Assembly: GCA_030432015.1 (NCBI GenBank)
Contig: JAUIHJ010000082.1
Span: forward strand, 1 to 15,668
DNA: 15,668 nucleotides
Source of the DNA: a bacterium
GTDB lineage: Bacteria; Planctomycetota; Planctomycetia; Pirellulales; Pirellulaceae
Direction of reading: 5' to 3'
This document shows positions 6,549-14,658 of this stretch, one piece after another; position 1 is the first letter of the stretch, and each line of letters opens with the position of its first letter. The notes below the pieces were generated by a model. It was not told the origin of the DNA. It saw nothing but the letters and a program-made list of their open reading frames with translations, and did not search any database. The position numbers and the translations under genes were made by a program.

Positions 6549-6892
6549 AGCTTGCACTCCAAAACAGCTCGTGTTGCGGACCGGGACCAACTCTCCATGT
6601 CCCGCCATTCTCGTTGCTGTCAGGGACACCGGCAAGGCGCCGCCGTTGTTGGCGTTGTGTATCCCATGTGGCGTCTGGCATCCGCGAATGACGCGGACGG
6701 CCACAGATTCGATGCGTGCAAACCAAATTCGTCGTTTGACGCGAACGCGACATCTTACCCTTCAACCCTGGGCATTCGATGCGCAATCCACCAACCTCCA
6801 GCACAAACTCCACGATGCTTCAATCCGCGTACCTCGGCGAAATCTGCGGACCTGTTGGCCGATCGTTGGAGTCACTGGCCAGCGGCACTTGC
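6549..6892. other. 344-bp intergenic region, lectin gene to isomerase gene
   Basis: No convincing gene is seen. Open frames here are short, lack ribosome sites and resemble no family I recognise. The stretch contains a 10-bp direct repeat (ATTCGATGCG at 6707-6716 and 6774-6783). I find no hairpin with a T-tract and no good -35/-10 pair. It must hold the isomerase leader and probably its promoter. Confidence 0.6.
6707..6783. repeat. 10-bp direct repeat pair ATTCGATGCG
   Basis: ATTCGATGCG occurs at 6707-6716 and again at 6774-6783, 67 bp apart, in the leader of the isomerase gene. It could be a paired regulator site or chance; there is no further support. Confidence 0.3.
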
Positions 6893-8245
6893 TTACTTGG
6901 AAAACTCGACAAGGTAGGCGTGAGGGCGGAATACGGTCTTGTGTGGATCGTTCGGCAGATCATTCCAGCCGGACTTCTCATAGTTGAAAACCGCAAAATC
7001 TTCGTCCGGCGGATCTTGCGACGAGGGAAAGCGATTGTTCGGTTCTTGACTCCTCCAGTCGGAAAAACCTCGTTGATTTCCCTCGGCAGCTCCATCCCAG
7101 AATAATCTTCCGATCTCCGGCCCGGTAACCCATCGCCACGCGCCTTCTTGCTCGGCATCCGAGGCGCCGATCCAGGCATGCGGGCGGCTCCGCCATTGGC
7201 GGAGAAGAAACGCGTTTTCCGGCTCCGACGTGATTGTCGCGAGGTACCCCGTCATCCCTTGGAATTGCAGTTTGCCTGCCATCCGGCAGGCCGCCGTCCA
7301 GGTGACGTTCTGGCTTTCAATGTACGCGTAGTAATGCCCGTTGCCGGGGTTGAGGACGGGTGCCATCGGTGCGAGCGGGCCGGACAACTCCGGCGGCGTC
7401 GGTTTCGCGGCAGGAGGACGCTTGATTTCCTTAATCGCTGATTTTTGCCTGACATAATGGGTGCCGTACTTCCCGTCACGTAAATTACGATCGGCCGGCT
7501 GCAGGACGATCGCATCGGCACCCATCCACGAAACGCGACTGACCGATGTCTGCCCATCTTGCATCAGGATGATCCGATCTCCTTTGCGACGCCACGTCCC
7601 GCGCCTGGTCTCGACTCCGCCATCACGGCCGGCCGGCCCCCACGCTTCGAGTGCGAAACTGCCGCCAGCATGGAGCAACATTTCGCTCCCGCAGGCCTGC
7701 TCTCCGACACCGCCGGCCGGGCCTGGGCCTGCGAGCCAAACTCCCGTTAACTCTTCGTCGCTGACGTGCCAATGCACCCCGCCACCCATGTAGAGGCCGC
7801 TGAGCTGCTGCTCGATATTTTCCGGATGGTCGACATACGACATGTCAATCAGCCACGCACCGTTGCTCTGCACCAGCCAGAAGGCGAACGCAATTTCATT
7901 TCCTGTCTTGGCGTGTTGGATCGAATTGGTCACAGCGACCGCAACTGATGCGTTGCCCAAGACACGTTCGACGCGGAACTCGTCCTTGTTTTGCAACCTG
8001 GGAAAGTCGTGCTGAGCATGCAGTTCGACGCGGTTGGTTGTCAACGCACGTGATGCATTCGAATTTCCCTCCAGAAGCAGGTGCATCCATTTGGTGACAA
8101 TGGATCCCGGCCCATCCGCGTTTGCCAAGTCGTGTTGTCTGGCAGTCGCGGAGTCGACTTCCGATTCGTCGTTTTTGCCGCCGGTCGCGGCCATTCCAAC
8201 ACCGGCGATGCAGATCGCCACCACAGCGACAGGTCTCAAGAACAT
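6893..8245 (-). CDS. Secreted protein with C-terminal C-type lectin domain
   Basis: A protein of 450 residues in three parts after a signal peptide (1 to about 20). Residues 43-147 look like an NTF2-like alpha+beta fold (inference from the pattern, ending in GAWLIDMSYVD). Residues about 165-265 resemble a small beta-barrel domain (LTGVW ... GTWRRKGDRIIL). A Pro-rich linker at 277-298 leads to a C-type lectin-like domain, 300-450. The lectin domain has the classical order of landmarks: GHYYAYI, TWTAAC, GYLATITS, AWIGASD (357-363), EGAWRWVTG (367-375), EPNN (401-404), E415, WNDL (427-430) and YLVEF (444-448). EPN plus WND is the calcium site 2 signature associated in this fold with mannose/GlcNAc-type sugars. 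The domain has only one cysteine (C320), so the usual disulfides are absent. The ATG at 8245 has AAGGAG 6 nt upstream (8252-8257). The gene probably encodes an extracellular or periplasmic calcium-dependent glycan-binding protein, on the same strand as the glycan locus. Confidence 0.8.
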   Translation of the reverse strand: MFLRPVAVVAICIAGVGMAATGGKNDESEVDSATARQHDLANADGPGSIVTKWMHLLLEGNSNASRALTTNRVELHAQHDFPRLQNKDEFRVERVLGNASVAVAVTNSIQHAKTGNEIAFAFWLVQSNGAWLIDMSYVDHPENIEQQLSGLYMGGGVHWHVSDEELTGVWLAGPGPAGGVGEQACGSEMLLHAGGSFALEAWGPAGRDGGVETRRGTWRRKGDRIILMQDGQTSVSRVSWMGADAIVLQPADRNLRDGKYGTHYVRQKSAIKEIKRPPAAKPTPPELSGPLAPMAPVLNPGNGHYYAYIESQNVTWTAACRMAGKLQFQGMTGYLATITSEPENAFLLRQWRSRPHAWIGASDAEQEGAWRWVTGPEIGRLFWDGAAEGNQRGFSDWRSQEPNNRFPSSQDPPDEDFAVFNYEKSGWNDLPNDPHKTVFRPHAYLVEFSK

Positions 8246-8441
8246 GGCTTACTCCTTGAAAAACTGGGATTGCCTGATAGTGAGACGATCGCGCGGACCG
8301 CAAGGTTCTGAGCTGGCGGATTTCACGTCAAACCTGCGAACGACGGTGGTAATGCTGTCCGCTCCGCCGTCATGGTTGTCCGCATCCGCCAGTTTCCGGC
8401 AGGCGGTTGCCGCGGCACACCAAGCCGCAGAGAATTTGGTC

Positions 8442-8455
8442 CGCGACCGGTCGCG
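8442..8455. repeat. 14-bp perfect palindrome
   Basis: CGCGACCGGTCGCG reads identically on both strands with no spacer, so it is an operator-type dyad rather than an RNA hairpin. It lies 4 bp upstream of the inverted repeat 8460-8491 and about 110 bp upstream of the DUF2254 ATG. One such palindrome is expected by chance in a sequence of this length, so only the location makes it notable. Confidence 0.45.
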
Positions 8456-8459
8456 CCGG

Positions 8460-8491
8460 CCGACAAACGAAACTTTTGCTTCGTTTGCCGG
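8460..8491. repeat. Inverted repeat with 12-bp arms in the lectin/DUF2254 control region
   Basis: CCGACAAACGAA (8460-8471) and TTCGTTTGCCGG (8480-8491) are inverted copies around an 8-nt spacer. Eleven of 12 positions pair. The exception is A/C on the plus strand, which becomes a G-U wobble in a minus-strand transcript. It directly abuts TAGAAT at 8492. A regulator-binding site for the divergent genes or a 5'-leader hairpin are both possible. No T-tract follows, so a terminator is less likely. Confidence 0.6.
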
Positions 8492-8563
8492 TAGAATCAC
8501 GTACGATGCTTCGTGGCTGGCACGGCGTGCCGTTGGTTGATGTCCCTCCCCCCTGGATTTTCC

Positions 8564-9919
8564 ATGAATGCTTACCTTCTGAATGTCTGGGACAGCATCC
8601 GCGCCAGCTACTGGTTCGTGCCATCGTTACTGGTCTCCGTCGCGGTGGTGCTTTCATTTGTGATGCCGTTTCTGGACTCCACCATGGTCGCATCGGGCGG
8701 CTTGGTGCCGGAATCGATCCAGACAACCGATCAGACGGCACGTTCGGTTCTATCTGTCACGGGCGGGGCGATGATCGGAGTCACAGGTACCGTGTTTTCG
8801 ATTACCATCGTGACGTTATCCCTGACGTCACAGCAGTTTGGGCCCAGGCTGCTGCGACGCTTCATGTATGACCTGCCCACGCAGTTCACGCTGGGCGTTT
8901 TTCTTTCCACCGGCTTCTATTGCCTCCTGCTCCTCCGCGTGATTGAAAAGAGTGGCCCAGGCGCCAGCACGACGCCCCACATGTCGGTGCTGCTGGCTGT
9001 CGTGCTGGCGGTCCTGAGCATGGCGATGTTGATCGCGTTCATTCATCGCGTGGCGTTGCTGATCCAGGCGCCGCATGTCGTGGCGGCCGTTGCCCGCGAC
9101 TTGGATGACTCCATCGATCGCTTGTTTCCCGTCATGATGGGCGACCCGCTCAGCAAAGAGGAACTGGCCAACGGGATGGTGAGCGACGCGGCCTTTGAAA
9201 CGCATCCAAGTCGAACCGTGATTCGGTCCGTTCATGAAGGCTACATCCAGGCCCTCGACGCCGAAGCAGTCATGGACCTCGCCTGTCGACAAGACGTGGT
9301 CTTTCGCTTGCGCGCCCGGCCCGGCGACTTCATTGTGGCGGGCGGACCGCTGGCCGACGTCGCCGCCGCCAATGACCGCGAACTTGACGACGCACTGATC
9401 GAGCGCGTCTCCGATGCCCTGAACGACGTCATTATCGTCGGGATCCGCCGTACGCCTCGCCAGGACCTCGAGTGCGCCATCGATGAACTCGTCGAAGTCG
9501 CAGTCCGCTCGTTGTCACCCGGTATCAACGACCCATTCACCGCCATTAATTGCGTGGACCGTCTCGGTGCCGCGATGGGCCGTCTCGCCGAACGCAGGCT
9601 GCCGTCACCCTATCGTTGTGATGCCGACGGTTCACTGCGGGTGATCGCGCTGCCGGTTTCCTTTGGCGGCACCCTCAACGCAGCCTTCAGCCAGATTCGC
9701 CGATATGGCCGTGGTAGTGTCGCCGTTACCCAGCGACTGCTCGAATCCATGCACTCAATCGCAGAACACACCACCTCGGTCGATGATCGCAAGGCCCTGC
9801 TGCTGCAGGCAGAGATGACGTTGCGGCTCAGCGAGGCGTTCAAAGAGGAACACGATCGCAAGTCGGTCAAAGATCGCTTCGAGCAATTGAAGTCTTCGCT
9901 CGACCTGCAGGAATCGTGA
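8564..9919 (+). CDS. DUF2254 family integral membrane protein
   Basis: A protein of 451 residues with the DUF2254 architecture. Four hydrophobic segments lie at about 18-38, 66-86, 108-126 and 140-166, followed by a cytoplasmic or soluble domain of nearly 290 residues. Family landmarks include SYWFVP (15-20), TGGAMIGVTGTVFSI (66-80), LTSQQFGPRLLRRF (87-100) and the diagnostic RSLSPGINDPFTA (315-327). The function of the family is unknown; it is an inner-membrane protein without recognised catalytic residues. ATG at 8564 is preferred because the following residues match the family N-terminus. A GTG at 8513 and ATG at 8540 are in frame but add untypical sequence, and no start has a strong ribosome site. 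It is a single gene, divergent from the lectin gene and convergent with DUF1501, whose stop is only 23 bp away. It looks unrelated to the glycan genes. Confidence 0.88.
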   Translation: MNAYLLNVWDSIRASYWFVPSLLVSVAVVLSFVMPFLDSTMVASGGLVPESIQTTDQTARSVLSVTGGAMIGVTGTVFSITIVTLSLTSQQFGPRLLRRFMYDLPTQFTLGVFLSTGFYCLLLLRVIEKSGPGASTTPHMSVLLAVVLAVLSMAMLIAFIHRVALLIQAPHVVAAVARDLDDSIDRLFPVMMGDPLSKEELANGMVSDAAFETHPSRTVIRSVHEGYIQALDAEAVMDLACRQDVVFRLRARPGDFIVAGGPLADVAAANDRELDDALIERVSDALNDVIIVGIRRTPRQDLECAIDELVEVAVRSLSPGINDPFTAINCVDRLGAAMGRLAERRLPSPYRCDADGSLRVIALPVSFGGTLNAAFSQIRRYGRGSVAVTQRLLESMHSIAEHTTSVDDRKALLLQAEMTLRLSEAFKEEHDRKSVKDRFEQLKSSLDLQES

Positions 9920-9949
9920 TGGCTACGCCCACCTGATCGGTGTCAGCCA
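9920..9949. terminator. Weak shared hairpin between convergent stops
   Basis: TGGCT (9920-9924) pairs with AGCCA (9945-9949), and CACC (9930-9933) can pair with GGTG (9939-9942) inside, leaving an internal loop. It spans the 23-bp gap between the DUF2254 and DUF1501 stops and enters the end of the latter. No T-tract; low support. Confidence 0.22.
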
Positions 9950-11370
9950 ATCGCCTTCTGAACCACCTCGCCACCAACGTCGGTCAGCCGATATTGGCGT
10001 CCCTGGAACTTGTAGGTCAGGCGCCGGTGATCCAGTCCCAGCAAATGGAGCAGGGTGGCATGAAAATCGTTGACATGAACCGCGTCCTCGACCGGGAAAT
10101 AACCGAGTTCATCGGTCGCGCCAATCGTGGCACCTCCCTTGACGCCTCCACCGGCCATCCACACGCAATAGGCATCCTTGTGATGATCGCGTCCCGCTTT
10201 CGCACGATCGGATTGCAAGAGTGGCGTGCGGCCGAACTCCGACCCCCACACAACCAGCGTCTCGTCCAGCAGACCACGTTCCTTCAGATCGGAAAGCAAG
10301 GCGGCAGTCGGCTGATCCACCTGCTTGCACTTGTTCCGCAGCGATGAGAACACGCTGCCGTGATGGTCCCACCCCTGATCAAATAACTGCACAAACCGCG
10401 TCCCCCGTTCGACCAGCCGCCGCGCCAGCAGGCAATTGTTGGCGAAGTTAACCTGCCCCGGTTGGGTACCATACATCGCGTGAACCCTGGCGGGCTCCTG
10501 CGAGATATCCATCAGCTCGGGAACGCTGGCCTGCATCCGATACGCCATCTCGTACTGGCTGATCCGCGTGGCAATCTCGGGATCGCCGACATCCGCGAGT
10601 TGCGTCCCGTTGAGCTGGTTGATTGCGTCCACAATCCGCTTGCGGCCCGGAACCTCCAAGCCGCTGGGATTCGACAGGAACAGGACGGGATCGCCCTGGC
10701 TGCGAAATTCGATGCCCTGAAAGACCGTCGGTAAGAATCCGCTGCCCCATAAGCTGTTGCCAGCCCCCGCGACCTGACCGGTGATCATCACGACGAATCC
10801 AGGCAGATCCTGATTTTCCGAGCCCAAGCCGTAGGTGGTCCAGGCTCCCAACGTGGGCCTGCCGAAACGTCCGAATCCAGTCTGGAAAAACAGCTGGGCT
10901 GGTGCGTGATTGAAGTGGTCGGTGTGCAACGTCTTGATCAGACAAATATCGTCCGCGTGTGTTGCCAGATTCGGCAGCAGTTCGGAAAACTCCAAGCCAG
11001 ACTGTCCGTGTTGCGTAAACTTGAATTCGGTGCCCAGCAACTTCGGGTGGCCGCGGAGGAAGGCGAATCGCTGACCTTCCAGATACTCGTCGGGACAGAG
11101 TTGACCATCATTCTTGATCAACGCAGGCTTGGCCTCGAACAGGTCCAACTGCGACGGCGCGCCGACCATGTGCAGGAAGATGACGTTCTTGGCCCGCGGC
11201 GCGAAATGCGGTGAACGCACGGCGAGCGACGTCGGCTGACTGGCCAGGGGAGCCGCCCCACCCTCCGCGCCCAACAGCGACGCCAGCGCGATCGAGCCGA
11301 TCCCGGCGCTGACATTCTGGAACAGCTCGCGGCGCGAAAGTGCCTGGGCAGCTTCTTCGTAAGGTGTCAC
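9943..11370 (-). CDS. DUF1501 protein, Tat-exported (full length)
   Basis: A protein of 475 residues, the normal DUF1501 length, belonging to a family distantly related to alkaline phosphatase/sulfatase folds and expanded in planctomycetes. The N-terminus has a twin-arginine signal (LSRRELFQN at about 11-19 followed by a hydrophobic Ala/Leu stretch). Family landmarks: NVIFLHMVGAPSQLDLFE at about 62-79, HFNHAPAQLFFQTG near 152-165, LGAWTTYGLGSENQDLPGF beginning about 174, QGWDHHGS at 332-339, VVWGSEFGRTP at about 373-383, GRDHH-KDAY and WMAGGG after it, and GLDHRRLTY near the end. The His/Asp-rich motifs suggest a metal-dependent enzyme, but no activity is established. Start: GTG at 11370 has GAGG 6 nt upstream (11377-11380), just 14 bp after the stop of the PSCyt1 gene. 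The longer frame to 11442 would overlap that gene. It is co-transcribed with PSCyt1, its habitual partner in this phylum. Confidence 0.88.
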   Translation of the reverse strand: MTPYEEAAQALSRRELFQNVSAGIGSIALASLLGAEGGAAPLASQPTSLAVRSPHFAPRAKNVIFLHMVGAPSQLDLFEAKPALIKNDGQLCPDEYLEGQRFAFLRGHPKLLGTEFKFTQHGQSGLEFSELLPNLATHADDICLIKTLHTDHFNHAPAQLFFQTGFGRFGRPTLGAWTTYGLGSENQDLPGFVVMITGQVAGAGNSLWGSGFLPTVFQGIEFRSQGDPVLFLSNPSGLEVPGRKRIVDAINQLNGTQLADVGDPEIATRISQYEMAYRMQASVPELMDISQEPARVHAMYGTQPGQVNFANNCLLARRLVERGTRFVQLFDQGWDHHGSVFSSLRNKCKQVDQPTAALLSDLKERGLLDETLVVWGSEFGRTPLLQSDRAKAGRDHHKDAYCVWMAGGGVKGGATIGATDELGYFPVEDAVHVNDFHATLLHLLGLDHRRLTYKFQGRQYRLTDVGGEVVQKAIG

Positions 11371-11384
11371 CGTAAACCTCAGTC

Positions 11385-14300
11385 CTATCCCTTGGTAATG
11401 GTCTCGTCCAGGTTCAGCAGAATGTTGGCCACAAAGAACCACGCGGCGATTTCCGTGGTGTTGACTCCCGCCGGTTGCTTGCCAACCAGCTTTTCAGCCG
11501 CGGCAGGCGATTGCTCGTACCGACTCCGTTCCCGATCATAAACGTCGGCCAATACGCGCACTTCGGCGTCGGTCGGCAAGCGCGAGACGGCTCGCCGAAA
11601 CGCGTCGACAATTCGTTCTTCGCTTGTGAGATCCTTCCGGCCGGCGATAACTTGTGCCAGGGAAATCGCCATCTCGACGTACGCTTCATCATTCATCAAC
11701 GTCAACGCCTGCAACGGCGTGTTGGTCCGCGGGCGGTTGACAACGCATGAGGCGCGATCGGGGGCATCAAAATTCGTGAAACTGGGATACGGTGCACTGC
11801 GCCGCCAGATCACGTAGATGCCGCGCCGAACACGATCGTCCCCTTGCGAGGTGGCGTACTTCGGCGCATTGCGGCCCACATGACGCCAGACACCTGCAGG
11901 TTGCGGCGGAAAGACCGGCGGACCATCCAACGTGTGCGACAACAAACCGGCAACGGCCAGGGCATTGTCGCGGACCGTTTCGGCCGGCAGGCGAAACCGT
12001 GGGCCGCGTGCGTAGAGTTGGTTGTAGGGATCTTCGGCGAACATCGCGGGAGTCCCTTTAGAAGACTGTTGATAGCAATTCGAACTGACAATCAATCGGT
12101 GAATGTGCTTCATCGACCAATGACGGGCGACGAGTTCGGTGGCCAGCCAATCGAGCAGTTCCGGGTGTGTTGGCCGGTCACCCTGCGTGCCGAAGTCTTC
12201 GATCGTACCGACGATTCCGCGACCGAATATCCCGGCCCACCAGCGATTGACCGCCACACGGGCGGTCAGCGGGTTCCGCTGGTCGACCAACCACCGGGCC
12301 AGTTCGCGACGGTCGCCCGTCGGCTCCTCCCCCAGCGCAGGAAGCGTCGCCGGCGTCTGCATCTGGACGCTCCTGCCACGCTGAAGAAAATCGCCCCGCC
12401 GAAAAATCGCGCTCTCGCGAACCTGCTGCTGCTCGACCATGACCAGGGTGGTAATCGGGGTGATCGCATCAATTTGTTTTTTCAGCGTTGCCAATTGAGC
12501 GTCCACCGCAGCGACGTCGGGATCGAGGCCGGTGAAATGGTCTCGCAATTGATTTGCCTGTTGGGCGGTGCGTTGCTCCTGGGGGACGTCCAAGATCTTG
12601 GCGATCGCTGCTGGGATCATGTCCGTCGCTGGCTGACCCGTCAGGGCTGCCAGGCGCAGTCGTCCAATCGTTCGACCGCCACCGTGCCTCTGGTCGAGCG
12701 TAAAGACGAATCGAGAATCGGCGCCCGCGGTCAGCGGCTGCCTGGTCAGGAAGGTCGCCGCATGCGACTTCCCGAATTCCGGGTTGATGGCCCACGCTGT
12801 CTTGGGGTCGCCATCGATGGCTCCGCCAACATCGAAACGAGCCTGAGAAAAATCGGCCTGGGCACCGCGCAACAAAATCGGCTGGGGGCTTGAGGTCTGG
12901 GTATCGGCCTGGACGGACTGCGCAGTGAACTCGTTCAGCACGAAATTAGGCCGCTGATCTGAATGCCGACCGGGACCGCCGCCTGGCAACGAGGGGTCCG
13001 TCAGCGTTTCTAATTTGAAACCGGTGATTCCGCTGACCCCGGACTTAACCACAACGGTGTACGTATCCTTGTCTGGTGACGGACCGCCGACCAGGACGCT
13101 CTGGTCTTCCAGGATCGCATGCGATGCCCCACCGCTGGAAGTAAAGGATTCGATCTCCATCACATGCCAGGTGGGCGCGGTGGCGCGCGCGCTCGCGACT
13201 GCCTGCTCCCACCGCTGCATCGCATCACCGGACAGTCGTTTCTCGATCGCTGCGTCGCGCACCGTCGTAAGCTGCCGGCGGCGGGCGATCAACTCCTCCC
13301 GCTGGGCTTGCTGGTCGGCAGCCAGCGGCAGGTCCATCTTGGGACCGACAAAATTGTACGTAACGCCGTTGCCTTCAACTTCCAGCGGCGTGTTATTGAA
13401 GTAGGCAAAAAGCTGATAATAATCCTGCTGGGTGAACGGGTCATATTTGTGGTTATGGCATTGCGCGCATTCCATGGTGGTGCCCAACCAAACCGTGCCG
13501 GTCGTATTCACTCGATCAATGATCTGATTCACGCGGTTCTCTTCCGGGTCAACACCTGCCTCGACATTGCAGGTCGTAAGGCGGGCAAACCCGGTGGCAA
13601 TCTTTTGAGAGATCGTCGCAGCGGGAAGCAAGTCACCGGCGAGTTGCTCGAGCGTGAACTGATCGAAGGGCATGTCGTCGTTCATGGCCCGAATAACCCA
13701 ATCGCGGTAAGGCCAGACGTTGCGATACTGATCGGCCTGATAGCCATTGCTGTCCGCGTAACGTGCCGCGTCCAGCCAGGGCCGTGCCCAGCGGACGCCG
13801 TACTGTGGAGACGCCAAAAGGCGATCGACCACACGGTCGTAAGCGTCTGGCCGATCATCCGCCAGGAAGGCATCAACTTCCGCGACCGTGGGCGGAATCC
13901 CAATCAGATCCAGCGAAAGTCGTCGCAGTAATCGTGCGCGCTCTGCGCGCGGTGCGGGGCGCAATCCAGCACTGTCAAGCTTCCGCAAGATGAACGCGTC
14001 GATGGGTGTCCGGACCCAGGACGGATCCTGCACTCGGGGCAGTGCCGGGCGCTGGGGCGGAAGGTAGGCCCAATGGGTTTCCTGCGGCTGAATGTCCGGG
14101 CCGGCCCCCGCCGGCCACGGTGCGCCAGCGGCGATCCAGCGGCGGAGCAGCTCAACCTGCTCGGCAGTCAGCGGCTCGTCGTCGGGAGGCATGCGGAGGT
14201 CGTCGTCCGAACTGGTGACCCGTTGCAGCAGCAAGCTTCGTTCGCTGTCTCCCTGGACAAGGGCCGGACCAGAAACGCCGCCGTGCAACACGATCGCTCG

Positions 14301-14531
14301 AGCGTCGAGCCGCAACTGTCCCTCCTGGGCATCTTCGCCGTGGCAAGCATGACAACGGTCGGCCAGGATCGGTTGAATGTCTCGTACGAAATCAACCGCT
14401 GTTTCGCGCGCAGCCTGAGCCTCTGCGGCGCGGCAGTACAAAGGATTCTCAACCAGCCAGCCAACAGCGGACAACGCGGTGGCAACCAGAAGACTCGGTA
14501 ACGGCGTGCGATGCATAACGGTGCTGCGCAT
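11385..14531 (-). CDS. PSCyt1/DUF1549/DUF1553 haem-c protein
   Basis: A large exported protein of about 1048 residues. After a signal peptide (hydrophobic LLVATALSAVGWLV near 14-27) comes a cytochrome-c-like PSCyt1 domain with CHACH at 60-64 and an LRMPP segment near 112-116 that could give the distal Met ligand. DUF1549 (PSCyt2) follows from about 172 to 390 and contains a second CxxCH, CAQCH, at 355-359. An insert of about 200 residues (roughly 455-640) resembles the beta-rich discoidin/LamG-like inserts seen in this family (VLNEF ... AIDGDPKTAWA). DUF1553 (PSD1) fills about 735-985, with RVAVNRWWAGIFGRGIV and NRPRTNTPLQALTLMNDEAYVE segments. The function is unproven; a periplasmic dihaem redox enzyme acting on polysaccharide or other organics is commonly inferred. 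ATGs at 14531 and 14516 are both plausible, neither with a clear ribosome site. It is followed after 14 bp by its DUF1501 partner. Confidence 0.9.
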   Translation of the reverse strand: MRSTVMHRTPLPSLLVATALSAVGWLVENPLYCRAAEAQAARETAVDFVRDIQPILADRCHACHGEDAQEGQLRLDARAIVLHGGVSGPALVQGDSERSLLLQRVTSSDDDLRMPPDDEPLTAEQVELLRRWIAAGAPWPAGAGPDIQPQETHWAYLPPQRPALPRVQDPSWVRTPIDAFILRKLDSAGLRPAPRAERARLLRRLSLDLIGIPPTVAEVDAFLADDRPDAYDRVVDRLLASPQYGVRWARPWLDAARYADSNGYQADQYRNVWPYRDWVIRAMNDDMPFDQFTLEQLAGDLLPAATISQKIATGFARLTTCNVEAGVDPEENRVNQIIDRVNTTGTVWLGTTMECAQCHNHKYDPFTQQDYYQLFAYFNNTPLEVEGNGVTYNFVGPKMDLPLAADQQAQREELIARRRQLTTVRDAAIEKRLSGDAMQRWEQAVASARATAPTWHVMEIESFTSSGGASHAILEDQSVLVGGPSPDKDTYTVVVKSGVSGITGFKLETLTDPSLPGGGPGRHSDQRPNFVLNEFTAQSVQADTQTSSPQPILLRGAQADFSQARFDVGGAIDGDPKTAWAINPEFGKSHAATFLTRQPLTAGADSRFVFTLDQRHGGGRTIGRLRLAALTGQPATDMIPAAIAKILDVPQEQRTAQQANQLRDHFTGLDPDVAAVDAQLATLKKQIDAITPITTLVMVEQQQVRESAIFRRGDFLQRGRSVQMQTPATLPALGEEPTGDRRELARWLVDQRNPLTARVAVNRWWAGIFGRGIVGTIEDFGTQGDRPTHPELLDWLATELVARHWSMKHIHRLIVSSNCYQQSSKGTPAMFAEDPYNQLYARGPRFRLPAETVRDNALAVAGLLSHTLDGPPVFPPQPAGVWRHVGRNAPKYATSQGDDRVRRGIYVIWRRSAPYPSFTNFDAPDRASCVVNRPRTNTPLQALTLMNDEAYVEMAISLAQVIAGRKDLTSEERIVDAFRRAVSRLPTDAEVRVLADVYDRERSRYEQSPAAAEKLVGKQPAGVNTTEIAAWFFVANILLNLDETITKG

Positions 14532-14583
14532 TCGAATTGAGGCAGAACAAGCAGGTGGAGCGAAGGCGAGCGTGCCAACCCGT

Positions 14584-14613
14584 ATTATGGCAAAAGACCC
14601 GGCGCCACGCCAA
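14584..14613 (-). promoter_or_regulatory. Candidate promoter for the PSCyt1-DUF1501 pair
   Basis: On the minus strand TTGGCG (14613-14608) and CATAAT (14589-14584) are 18 bp apart, about 50 bp upstream of the ATG at 14531. A perfect 10-bp palindrome GCCAATTGGC (14609-14618) overlaps the -35 box. It would allow this pair to be transcribed separately from the preceding DUF1501 gene. The evidence is sequence resemblance only. Confidence 0.3.
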
Positions 14614-14658
14614 TTGGCCTGGGTTGTTCGCATAGCCTGTCGAAGCAGCGCTGCGGAA

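Larger units (their letters stand above)
8246..8563. other. 318-bp divergent intergenic region
   Basis: Control region between the lectin gene (-) and the DUF2254 gene (+). It holds the lectin ribosome site (8252-8257), a perfect palindrome (8442-8455), a long inverted repeat (8460-8491) and a TAGAAT (8492-8497) that could be a -10 box for the DUF2254 gene, although no matching -35 is seen. An 83-codon minus-strand frame (8249-8500, GTG start) ends with a TAA 3 nt before the lectin ATG. It resembles nothing known and lacks a ribosome site, so it is not called as a gene. Confidence 0.6.

Noticed and set aside
11844..12893. 349-codon plus-strand open frame
   Set aside because: Lies wholly antisense to the PSCyt1 gene, whose domains are clear; the translation is Arg/Gly-rich with no recognisable family. 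A shadow frame of GC-rich coding DNA.
13119..13931. 270-codon plus-strand open frame
   Set aside because: Antisense to the DUF1549 region of the PSCyt1 gene; no family resemblance and no ribosome site considered convincing.
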